From assembly GCF_009670965.2 (NCBI RefSeq), contig NZ_CP073239.1, positions 1,550,001 through 1,614,000 of the forward strand: a stretch of 64,000 bases of DNA, written 5' to 3'. The position numbers were made by a program, and so were the translations under genes. Numbering within the stretch: the first letter of the stretch is position 1; each line of letters opens with the position of its first letter. Below, piece by piece: positions 51,097 to 60,178 of the stretch. This DNA is from Riemerella anatipestifer (lineage in GTDB: Bacteria > Bacteroidota > Bacteroidia > Flavobacteriales > Weeksellaceae). The notes under the pieces are model-generated. The model saw only the letters and a list, made by a program, of their open reading frames with translations. It searched no databases and was not told the DNA's origin.

Positions 51097-51591
51097 ATGG
51101 GAGTCAATGTAAGAATAGGAGATGTGTTTTCGGTTAATATAGGGAATGGGTTCAAAAAATACTTTCAGTATGTGGCTAATGATTCAACCCAATTGAATAG
51201 TGATGTAATTAGAGCTTTCAAAGAAACCTATTGTATAAATAGTAATCTAAATTTAGTAGAAATAGTGAATGGAGAAGTAGACTTTTATGCCCATTGCATT
51301 ACTAAATTGGGATTGAAAATGAAGGTTTGGGAAAAGGTTGGGAATAGTGATGAAATAGGAGATATAGCAAAGGTATTGTTTAGAGATACAAAAGATTATG
51401 GTAGTGAAGATAGGGTCATAGTATCACAAAATTGGTATGTGTGGAATATCAATGATAAAGATTTTACTACGGTGGGAAAATTAGAAGGTGGAAACCGAAA
51501 TGCATACATTGGAATTGTGATAAATCCTTTAGGTATAATAGAGCTTCTGAAAGGCAATAAATATCCTATGAATTATCCTGAATTTGGATAG
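51097..51591 (+). CDS. Unrecognised 164-residue protein, possibly immunity-like
   Basis: The protein begins MGVNVRIGDVFSVNIGNG, which recalls the start of Imm26-type immunity proteins (GDVF...GNG), but the rest does not clearly match and the assignment is weak. It is soluble, with no signal peptide or membrane segment, and has an acidic C-terminal half ending KGNKYPMNYPEFG. It lies right after a tandem repeat array and before the second copy of a dispersed element, in an accessory-looking stretch. No toxin gene is seen beside it. Confidence 0.5.
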   Translation: MGVNVRIGDVFSVNIGNGFKKYFQYVANDSTQLNSDVIRAFKETYCINSNLNLVEIVNGEVDFYAHCITKLGLKMKVWEKVGNSDEIGDIAKVLFRDTKDYGSEDRVIVSQNWYVWNINDKDFTTVGKLEGGNRNAYIGIVINPLGIIELLKGNKYPMNYPEFG

Positions 51592-51751
51592 GCTCGTGCA
51601 TCATATCAAGTGCTATTTAGCCCCTGTTTGCCCCTCGATGGAATGAAATGGGCTTCGGGGTGGCGAGTTTTGTTGGGCTTTGGGCATTGTGGTAACGGTA
51701 GGGTATGGAGGTGTGGAAAGTAGGTTTCGGTGGAATGATTGGAGCGGGGAG
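51592..51751. other. GC-richer non-coding stretch
   Basis: No gene is supported on either strand. The sequence is rich in GGG and TGG runs and differs in composition from the gene upstream. It leads into copy 2 of the dispersed element. Confidence 0.4.
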
Positions 51752-51881
51752 TGCGTAAGGGATAGGAGCGGCTACCCCGCAGCCACAGAGGGTAGGCACC
51801 GTGCGAGGGCTGTGGCGAGGAGTAATAGCGGATAGCCCGACCCGAGCGGCGGGTTTAAGCGTTGGCGAGGGGGACGCCCTG
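51752..51881 (-). repeat. Dispersed structured repeat, copy 2 (opposite orientation)
   Basis: Read on the minus strand the order is GGGCGTCCCC, CCGCTCGGGTCGGGCTATCC, a variable inverted repeat (GCCACAG / CTGTGGC), and the terminal block CTCCTATCCCTTACGCA. These match copy 1 (48623-48757) block by block, while the hairpin arms differ in sequence but are conserved as arms. It ends about 95 bp before the next gene. Confidence 0.75.
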
Positions 51882-51975
51882 TAAATTTTTTTGGGAAATG
51901 TGCAAGTTTTTGGAGAGAGAGGTGCCTGTGAATAAAATAAAAAGCTATCTTCGTGGTCTATAATTCTGATGAAAA

Positions 51976-52653
51976 ATGAAAAAGCTGTTGTTCTTCCTAC
52001 TAAAGACACTGGGGGTTGTGGTAGGCTTTGTGGTGGTGTATGTATTGCTAGCGCTACTATTGCCGCTGATACCTGTTTCGGAGGAGCGGGTGAGTGAGGC
52101 GAAGACCATTCCTATTTACATCTATACCAATGGCGTCCATACCGATTTGGTGATGCCTACCCAGACGCCACTCGTTAATTGGAGCGAGGTGGTGCCTTAC
52201 AAAAATACGCGTTCGCAAAACGAAAACTTACCCTATCTAGCAGTAGGCTGGGGAGATAAAGGCTTCTACCTAGATACGCCAGAATGGGCAGACTTAAAGT
52301 TTTCTACGGCGTTTAATGCGGCATTTGGGCTGGGCGAGTCGGCAATGCACTGTACTTACTACGCTAAAATGAAAGAAGGCGAAGACTGCAAGAAAATAAT
52401 GCTTACAGAAACGCAATACGCTAACCTTGTTCGCTTTGTAAAGGACAGTTTCGATACCGATGAAAGCGGCAAGACGATACTCATAGAAACCGATGCGGTG
52501 TATGGCGCTAACGACGCCTTCTACGAGGCTAAAGGCAGTTATAGTTTTATGCATACCTGCAACACTTGGGCAAATAATGGTCTAAAGGCGGCGGGGCAAA
52601 AGGCAGCACTGTGGACACCTACAGATTTCGGTATTTTTAGGCACTACCGATAG
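51976..52653 (+). CDS. TIGR02117/DUF2459 family protein
   Basis: This 225-residue protein has one N-terminal membrane segment (about 5-31), then a periplasmic domain with the family segments IPIYIYTNGVHTDLVMP, AVGWGDKGFYLDTPEW, ESAMHCTYY and CNTWANNGLKAAG. TIGR02117 members are of unknown function despite occasional annotation near urease genes. The gene is more GC-rich than most neighbours (many GCG, CTG codons), which may point to acquisition. It ends 3 bp before the converging M23 gene end. Confidence 0.8.
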   Translation: MKKLLFFLLKTLGVVVGFVVVYVLLALLLPLIPVSEERVSEAKTIPIYIYTNGVHTDLVMPTQTPLVNWSEVVPYKNTRSQNENLPYLAVGWGDKGFYLDTPEWADLKFSTAFNAAFGLGESAMHCTYYAKMKEGEDCKKIMLTETQYANLVRFVKDSFDTDESGKTILIETDAVYGANDAFYEAKGSYSFMHTCNTWANNGLKAAGQKAALWTPTDFGIFRHYR

Positions 52654-52656
52654 CCT

Positions 52657-53484
52657 CTAAAGGGTTAAAAATAACTTCGGATTAACAGGAGTACCGTTCT
52701 TGTGGACTTCGTAATGCAAGTGCGGTCCTGTGGAGCGTCCTGTATTTCCTGATTTGGCAATGGTTTCTCCTGCTTTTATCTTATCGTTAGCCTTTACCAA
52801 GACTTGCGAGAGGTGTCCGTAGAGAGTGGCTAGTCCGTTGCCGTGAGAGATAATCACGCATTTGCCGTAGCCACTTTTCTCTCCTGCAAAAAGGATAGTT
52901 CCCGCAGCGGCACTTTTGATGTCTTTACCAATGCCTACCGCAATGTCTATTCCTTTATGAAATTGCATTTGCTCTGGCTCTTTTGGGGTGGTGCTGGTTT
53001 TGGTAGCGGTAGAGTCTGTATTCGCTTTAGCAGAAGGCTTTACAGAAGCCAAAGCGGTTTGGGGTGGGATAGGATTTTTTCTTTTCCCAAAATGAGATGA
53101 TATATAGCCCTCCGTAGGTATGCCTAGTGGTACAGTCTGGAGTTTCTCTTGTAAATCTACCAAGTATTGGCTGTATCTGTTAGCCGTTTTGGCGAGGTAA
53201 ACACTATTGTTGAGGCTGTCTTGAGCGAGGTTTTCTAGGTTAGAATTAACCACTTGCTTAGAAGCTAAGAAACGATGCAAATCCTTTACAGTCTTGTGTA
53301 TAAGTCCTAAATCTTGTTTCATTTTGGAGTAGTCTACACTATCCTTTTGGGTGTTGATTTTAACGAGATTAACTTCGTAGGCTTTGTCGTCTTTTTCGGA
53401 ATAGAGTTTAACTATAAAAAGCGACTGGAGTAGCACTACTAAAAATAGCCCTCCTAATATATATTTATTATTGATATTTTTCAT
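52657..53484 (-). CDS. M23 family metallopeptidase
   Basis: This 275-residue periplasmic endopeptidase has an N-terminal anchor helix (about 8-27), a coiled-coil stretch (about 40-115), a low-complexity Ser/Thr/Pro linker and a C-terminal LytM/M23 domain. Zinc-binding motifs are HKGIDIAV and HLHYEVHKNG near the end, with GYGKCVIISHGNGLATLYGHL between. It is expected to cut peptidoglycan cross-links or to regulate other murein enzymes. The two converging genes here have only 3 bp between stop codons. Confidence 0.9.
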   Translation of the reverse strand: MKNINNKYILGGLFLVVLLQSLFIVKLYSEKDDKAYEVNLVKINTQKDSVDYSKMKQDLGLIHKTVKDLHRFLASKQVVNSNLENLAQDSLNNSVYLAKTANRYSQYLVDLQEKLQTVPLGIPTEGYISSHFGKRKNPIPPQTALASVKPSAKANTDSTATKTSTTPKEPEQMQFHKGIDIAVGIGKDIKSAAAGTILFAGEKSGYGKCVIISHGNGLATLYGHLSQVLVKANDKIKAGETIAKSGNTGRSTGPHLHYEVHKNGTPVNPKLFLTL

Positions 53485-53562
53485 TAGCGAATTTAGTACA
53501 GTTTAACGAGTTTTAGCCTTAATAATTGTGTTCTTATGGGTTAAAAAGTGATAAACTTTTGT

Positions 53563-55674
53563 CTACTCATTGCAGCCTTCAGTAATACAATCCCACTGCA
53601 TAGTACCAGAGCCGAAGTCTTTATAAAGCTCCAAACATTGTTTGGTAGTGTTCCATATCAGCATACCTTCTTTGGGGTCTGCTATTTGGTTCCTTTCGTC
53701 GGTAGTGAGCCTTGTGATGACGAAAGGTTTGTTATGAGATACCAATTTTATAAAGCCTCCTTTGGAGCTATTTGTAATTTGGTCGTTATTACTAAGGGTA
53801 GAGATAACAACTTTGGTAGGTAGAGCCTCTTTGGAGGTGTTGGCAGGCTTGTGGCATTTGCTTTTAGGAGTACTGATGGCTGCTGTAGGGGTAAGCGTAA
53901 AACCACCTAATACCGTAGCATCAGGCTCATTAGAAGTGTAGGGTTGGTAATTGGTCAGAGCGAAGATGATGCTGTTCTTAGGTTTTATTTTGATGATACC
54001 CGCAGGGACCTCTCTATCTCGTACAGAAACGGTACCTATACTTCTGTTGGGCAAGGTGAGTTGGTATTGCCCAGTATTCGGGACATCATCGGCCAAAAGC
54101 GTATAAGTCTTTCCAAAATCGTTGGAGATAGAGATGCTTACCTTATCGTATTGAGCCCTCATACTTTCGTCCATCTCCCAAGTCAGCGGAATCGTTTCTC
54201 CTCCGTTGTAGCTCGGTTGTAGGGTGGAGGTAATGCGAAATGGTTTATAGCTCGGGTTGGCCATAACCGTAATGTTTTTGACGTCATACATCGTGATATG
54301 AGGAGTGTTAGGGTTTGCCTTTTGGTCGGCTACGGCAACCCAAAAATCCGCAATAGCTCCCGATGAAGAGGAGGGTAAGCCGAACAAGTAAAATCCATCG
54401 ACATATTCGTCTTTAAATTCTACTACAGAGTTTGGACTCATTTTTCGGGATACGAAAAGGGCTTGCCTTCGAGGGCGTAGCCGTGAAGGGTTGAAGTCAG
54501 ACTGGTGGGCTAGGTAGAAGAGGCGGTCGCCATCTTGGTCGGAGGCTTCAATATCAAACTCAAAACAAGTGTTGAGGGGTATGGTATAGGTAGATTCAAA
54601 ATTATTGAGGATTACGGGAGCGGTATTGTTGAGGACTTCGCCGTAAGGGATATTGGAGAGTAGGGTAGTTTCGCCAACCACAGTGGTTCTTTCTCTATCT
54701 GTATAATAAGGCGTTTTGGTAAGTCGTTTCTTAATTTGATAGACACTAGGGAGCGAAAAGAAATCTCTCGGATTACCATAGCTCATGATAGAGGTTCCCC
54801 TTAATGGTTCCGTTTGTATAGACCCAGAGTTAGAGTTGGATTCAGTAAAGGTATGGTCTGCGCCAAAAAGGTGTCCTATCTCGTGGGCGATAGAGGCTAA
54901 GAGAGGTCTAGCGGTTGCTCTTGCTTTCTCATAATTGATATAAGCACCTCCCAGTCTTGCCAATCCATTATAGTTAATGTTGGCAACTACAAGTCCTATA
55001 TCGTAGTTTTCTGTTCCAATGAGTTGATTTATAACGCTTGTAGAGCTGCTAATTAAAATAGAGGCATCATAAACATTATCATTAGGATATTGACTTATGT
55101 TGATAAGCCTATCGTCTGTAATTACCTCAAACTTAACGCCAACATCTCTAAGGTAGAGTTCATTTAGGTACGCTTCCACTCGGCTCCAAAAGGCGTAGAC
55201 TTTATCGTTACTACTATCAAATATTTGACTTTTGAAAATCGTGGGCGCAATGGCAAGAGCCAGTCTGTAAGTTCTTAGCACATTGTCTTTGAAGAATAAA
55301 GTTTCGTCAGAGCTGATGTTTTGTAGGGTTCTGTTTTCTAGGTTGTTTAGGTCTCTTCTTTTGCGAGATGGTTCCTTTTTTTCTAGCTCCACAGGGCAGT
55401 AGTGTTCGTCATTGTGTTCTCCTACATTACTACATTCTACATTAGTTCCTTGCATAGAAGCCACTACGGTCAGTTGGTTATTTGTATTGTACCCCAAGTA
55501 GACACTAATATTTTTTTTAGAGGGCGTGGTAGAGCTTTTTTTCCAAATTAAAGTTTCTTTAGATTGGGCACAACTATTTAGAAGTTCAATGGTTAAAGAA
55601 TCTTTTATCTGTGCCATTATATTGTGCAAACCAAAAAATAAAAAAATGAGTAGTAAAATAGTGAGTTTATTCAT
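53563..55674 (-). CDS. Secreted zinc metallopeptidase with metzincin motif
   Basis: The ATG at 55674 gives a 703-residue protein with a signal peptide (MNKLTILLLIFLFFGLHNIMAQ); a longer frame to 55722 lacks one. The catalytic domain (about 130-330) carries the metzincin motif HEIGHLFGADH, with a Met-turn SIMSYGNP, as in reprolysin-like peptidases (M12B-like). The region after residue 350 is beta-rich, and the C-terminus (GMLIWNTTKQCLELYKDFG...) resembles repeats often found at the ends of Bacteroidota extracellular proteins. It has no obvious type IX CTD. Possible virulence or nutrient role; inference only. Confidence 0.82.
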   Translation of the reverse strand: MNKLTILLLIFLFFGLHNIMAQIKDSLTIELLNSCAQSKETLIWKKSSTTPSKKNISVYLGYNTNNQLTVVASMQGTNVECSNVGEHNDEHYCPVELEKKEPSRKRRDLNNLENRTLQNISSDETLFFKDNVLRTYRLALAIAPTIFKSQIFDSSNDKVYAFWSRVEAYLNELYLRDVGVKFEVITDDRLINISQYPNDNVYDASILISSSTSVINQLIGTENYDIGLVVANINYNGLARLGGAYINYEKARATARPLLASIAHEIGHLFGADHTFTESNSNSGSIQTEPLRGTSIMSYGNPRDFFSLPSVYQIKKRLTKTPYYTDRERTTVVGETTLLSNIPYGEVLNNTAPVILNNFESTYTIPLNTCFEFDIEASDQDGDRLFYLAHQSDFNPSRLRPRRQALFVSRKMSPNSVVEFKDEYVDGFYLFGLPSSSSGAIADFWVAVADQKANPNTPHITMYDVKNITVMANPSYKPFRITSTLQPSYNGGETIPLTWEMDESMRAQYDKVSISISNDFGKTYTLLADDVPNTGQYQLTLPNRSIGTVSVRDREVPAGIIKIKPKNSIIFALTNYQPYTSNEPDATVLGGFTLTPTAAISTPKSKCHKPANTSKEALPTKVVISTLSNNDQITNSSKGGFIKLVSHNKPFVITRLTTDERNQIADPKEGMLIWNTTKQCLELYKDFGSGTMQWDCITEGCNE

Positions 55675-55722
55675 AATCATTTTCAAAAAAAGGGGAACAA
55701 AGGTACAAAATTTAGCCTCCAA

Positions 55723-56024
55723 TTAAAAACAGCGGGCATCTGAAAAGGCTTTTGGCTATATTCAAATTATCGTCTTCTCCTCTAATAACCTACGGAGTTT
55801 GGAGCGAGTATGGTTATGTTTAGTGTCATCAAAGCTTTTTTGCTAAAAATAATTACGGTATATATAGCTGCCTGAAATGTATTATGCATTATTTCAGTCT
55901 TTAAGTTGTTTCAAGATTAGCATTGCTAAATTTTCATGGCATTAAGTTTTTTTATCCGTCAGTATTGTGTGAGATTGATAGAGAAATGCTTCTCGATAAA
56001 ATGGAAAGTAGCTTCTCAAGAAAT
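55723..56024. other. Intergenic region without supported genes
   Basis: Mostly AT-rich. An imperfect palindrome based on CTGAAAT / ATTTCAG lies near 55873-55898. A short plus-strand frame at 55936 overlaps ligA antisense and has no support. No clear terminator for ligA is visible. Confidence 0.4.
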
Positions 56025-58067
<2,043 letters not shown>

Positions 58068-58203
58068 TTATAAAAAAGATTATATTCTGTTAAAAAAAAT
58101 GAATATACTTGAAGGTAATTTTAAATTATTTTTATTGGTTCTTGTTTAATAAAACGACAGAAATGAGTTATCTTTGATCCCATTGAAAACTTTAAGAAAG
58201 TAA

Positions 58204-58797
58204 ATGAGGGCAGAAGTAAAACAGTTTCAGTACGAAGTACAAGCATATCAAGAAGATTGTGTTGGGAACATCATTAGTTTTTTTGAAGATTTCAGAAATG
58301 AAGTACCATTCACTAAAGCATTACAAACCCATCAAGAGCCCGTAATCTCTAGCATCACCATAGAACGCCTCAAACGAGCAGGGCGGAGCATCGCCCAAAA
58401 AATAGAAGAAGAAAACACCCGCAGAAGCACCTCTGGCGAAGACCCAAAACCAATGCCCGACTTAGGATTTAAAGTGTTCGACAGTACAGAAGCTCCCCAA
58501 CTAGAGCTCAACGAGGAAGAAATAGTTTTCCCAGACCTCTCCAACGATGCCCTAAGCCGCATCTACAATATGATATTTACCGTAGGTATAGACGAGCCTA
58601 CACAAGCCCCAGAAGTAGTAGTAGAAGACGCCATCTACAAAATAGGCCACCACTACTACATTACCAATAGCCATAGCCTAACCCCAGAACAGTATGCTAT
58701 GGCAATAAAAAACGGTAAAGTATTTATAGACGGCTGGACGGCAAGCCTCAACGGCACAATGCAGAGCTATAAAGAAGAAGTAAAAATCGTGTTTTAG
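58204..58797 (+). CDS. Possible remnant or chimera of restriction-modification genes
   Basis: This 197-residue protein does not look like one domain. The first ~45 residues (MRAEVKQFQYEVQAYQEDCVGNIISFFEDF) resemble the start of type III restriction (Res) or other helicase proteins. The middle (DLGFKVFDSTEAPQLELNEEEI) and end (YNMIFTVGIDEPTQAPEVVVEDAIYKIGHHYYITNS) resemble parts of the C-terminal region of type III DNA methyltransferases (Mod). No methyltransferase or helicase catalytic motif remains. GC content is higher than the neighbours. The fusion by deletion is inference; it may also be an unknown intact protein. Confidence 0.4.
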   Translation: MRAEVKQFQYEVQAYQEDCVGNIISFFEDFRNEVPFTKALQTHQEPVISSITIERLKRAGRSIAQKIEEENTRRSTSGEDPKPMPDLGFKVFDSTEAPQLELNEEEIVFPDLSNDALSRIYNMIFTVGIDEPTQAPEVVVEDAIYKIGHHYYITNSHSLTPEQYAMAIKNGKVFIDGWTASLNGTMQSYKEEVKIVF

Positions 58798-58829
58798 GCA
58801 CAAGACCTCATTTCAGTTTCCGTTTACCA

Positions 58830-58872
58830 GCACTTGCGGGCTTACTCACTAGAAGTCGGCAAGTGTTTTTTT
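58830..58872 (+). terminator. Terminator after the 58204 gene
   Basis: CACTTGC pairs with GCAAGTG, followed by T8. Confidence 0.75.
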
Positions 58873-58947
58873 TATCGCCCAAGCAAAGTAGGGGCTACCC
58901 TCCCAACCGCATAAACACCCACCACTTGATTAACCTCTACCACCACT

Positions 58948-59181
58948 GTTTTATAGGACAAGCTGTCTTGTTTTGCCTTTCACACAAGTGTATTTAAGTT
59001 CCCGCAGGTTGATTAAACCAAACCACCACCGTTTTATAGGACAAGTTGTCTTGTTTTGCCTTTCGCACAAGTGTATTTAAGTTCCCTCAGGTTGATTAAA
59101 CCAAACTACCACCGTTTTATAGGACAAGTTGTCTTGTTTTACCTTTCACACAAGTGTGTTTAAGTTCCCGCAGGTTGATTG
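58948..59181. repeat. Three tandem copies of an 83-bp repeat
   Basis: Copies start at 58948, 59031 and 59114, exactly 83 bp apart, each beginning GTTTTATAGGACAAG and ending with TTGATTAAACCAAAC-type sequence (the third is truncated near 59181). A partial copy precedes the first. Each contains ACAAG TTGT CTTGT, a short stem, and CACAAGTGTATTTAAG. Copies differ at a handful of positions. No ORF is shared by the copies. Confidence 0.8.
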
Positions 59182-59204
59182 TACTCAACTCCACATAACA
59201 TTAG

Positions 59205-59280
59205 AATAAAAAAAATAGAAAAAAATTTTGCAGAGTCAATTATTGTAGATACATTAGCCTCGCTGAAATTATCCGCTAGA
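59205..59280 (+). promoter_or_regulatory. Promoter/leader repeat, copy A
   Basis: TTTG (59227-59230), 19 bp, then TACATTAG (59250-59257, one mismatch from TAnnTTTG). The ~74-bp block matches 59921-59995 closely: CAGAGTCAATTATTGTAGA is identical and CTAGA ends both. It precedes the small gene at 59310. Confidence 0.65.
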
Positions 59281-59309
59281 CGGGCAATAAATTGATAACT
59301 TAACTTACT

Positions 59310-59477
59310 ATGAACATTTTAATTTTAACATTAGTTTTTGCTCTAATTATAGCAAACTTTATTTGGGCAGTCGTAAATATTGGAAAAAACGAACCTAACA
59401 GACTATTATGGCATTTATTTGTATGTTTTTTTCCTGTATTTGGTCCGCTTGTATTCTTAGCGAAGAGTAGAAAATAA
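59310..59477 (+). CDS. Small membrane protein with PLDc_N-like signature
   Basis: This 55-residue protein has two transmembrane segments (about 3-22 and 33-50). The second carries WHLFVCFFPVFGPLVFL, a pattern typical of the short PLD-nuclease N-terminal (PLDc_N) domain, also common as a stand-alone small membrane protein and in some immunity proteins. It has its own promoter-like repeat (59227-59257) and its own terminator (59493). Shorter than the usual gene-calling limit, but the start, stop, composition and flanking signals are all consistent with a real gene. Confidence 0.7.
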   Translation: MNILILTLVFALIIANFIWAVVNIGKNEPNRLLWHLFVCFFPVFGPLVFLAKSRK

Positions 59478-59492
59478 TACAGAAACAGAGGT

Positions 59493-59520
59493 AAATGAGG
59501 CGAAGAGCCTCATTTTCTAT
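59493..59520 (+). terminator. Terminator after the 59310 gene
   Basis: AAATGAGGC pairs with GCCTCATTT around GAAGA, followed by a T-rich run. Confidence 0.75.
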
Positions 59521-59920
59521 TAAAATTTGTAAAAGAGAGAAGAGTAATTCAAGAGGGAGCTAAGACATATTATTCTGTAAAAAAAAATCTTCTCGCAAAT
59601 TGGTTTAGCTCTGTAAAGCCAAAAATACATTTACTACAATAGAATTGAATAAGCAGCTGATTTTAGTTTGTGTACCAATAGTTTCCGTTTAATAAATCCG
59701 TTTCTTAGAACAAAACTTCTCCTTGTTTGCCCATTCACCAACCAAATTTTAAGGAGAATAAAACCAATTTTAAGAGGCATTAGCTTCTTTAAGCTATAAG
59801 GTATCGGAATAGATAGTTCTATTTCACAGATAAATTTAATTTTGGGGAAGATATTCTCCAAATAAGCCCTAGACTAAAGCAATACGGAACGAAACTAATG
59901 CTACCACATCAGTACGATAG
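59521..59920. other. Intergenic stretch with one weak minus-strand frame
   Basis: A minus-strand frame of about 75 codons (59634-59861, TTG start) is rich in Lys and Leu and has no recognisable family, promoter or usual start. Nothing else is supported. It may be a decayed gene. Confidence 0.35.
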
Positions 59921-59995
59921 TAAAAAAAATAGAACAAAAATTTTGCAGAGTCAATTATTGTAGATACATTTGTCCCGTTAAAATTACTCACTAGA
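59921..59995 (+). promoter_or_regulatory. Promoter/leader repeat, copy B
   Basis: TTTG (59942-59945), 19 bp, TACATTTG (59965-59972), a perfect match to the flavobacterial consensus with ideal spacing. The block is a near-copy of 59205-59280. Confidence 0.75.
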
Positions 59996-60110
59996 TGTAC
60001 AACAGTCTTTCAATAATGCCGTGTTTTATAATGTGTCTTGCACAAGATGCGGCGATAGATGGTACACCAGTGTTTTAGACAACAATAACAAATTAAGCAC
60101 TTGTATATAG
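59982..60110 (+). other. Tiny frame with a CxxC zinc-ribbon-like end
   Basis: A frame of 42 codons open from 59982 ends at TAG 60108. It has no ATG; a GTG (near 60021) could start a ~29-residue peptide containing VSCTRCGDRWY and ending KLSTCI. The CxxC motif suggests a metal-binding remnant. It is flanked by the promoter repeat and a terminator. Whether it is translated is unknown. Confidence 0.35.
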
Positions 60111-60142
60111 CCGCTACTTAGTAAAAGTAAGCGGCTTTTTTA
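60109..60142 (+). terminator. Terminator before the TonB receptor gene
   Basis: AGCCGCT..ACTT pairs with AAGT..AGCGGCT with a one-base bulge, followed by T6. Confidence 0.8.
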
Positions 60143-60178
60143 TTATCACGAATTTAATTTTTAAAAAGTATAATTATT

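Noticed and set aside
51617..52009. Minus-strand 130-codon frame
   Set aside because: It lies across the dispersed element and the start of the DUF2459 gene, is Pro/Ser/Arg-rich, and looks like a shadow of GC-rich DNA.
58948..59181. Possible CRISPR or integron attC array
   Set aside because: The whole 83-bp unit is repeated, there are no unique spacers, no captured genes between units, and no integrase or cas gene.
59634..59861. Minus-strand 75-codon frame
   Set aside because: Starts at TTG, no promoter on that strand, no known family; too weak to call a gene.
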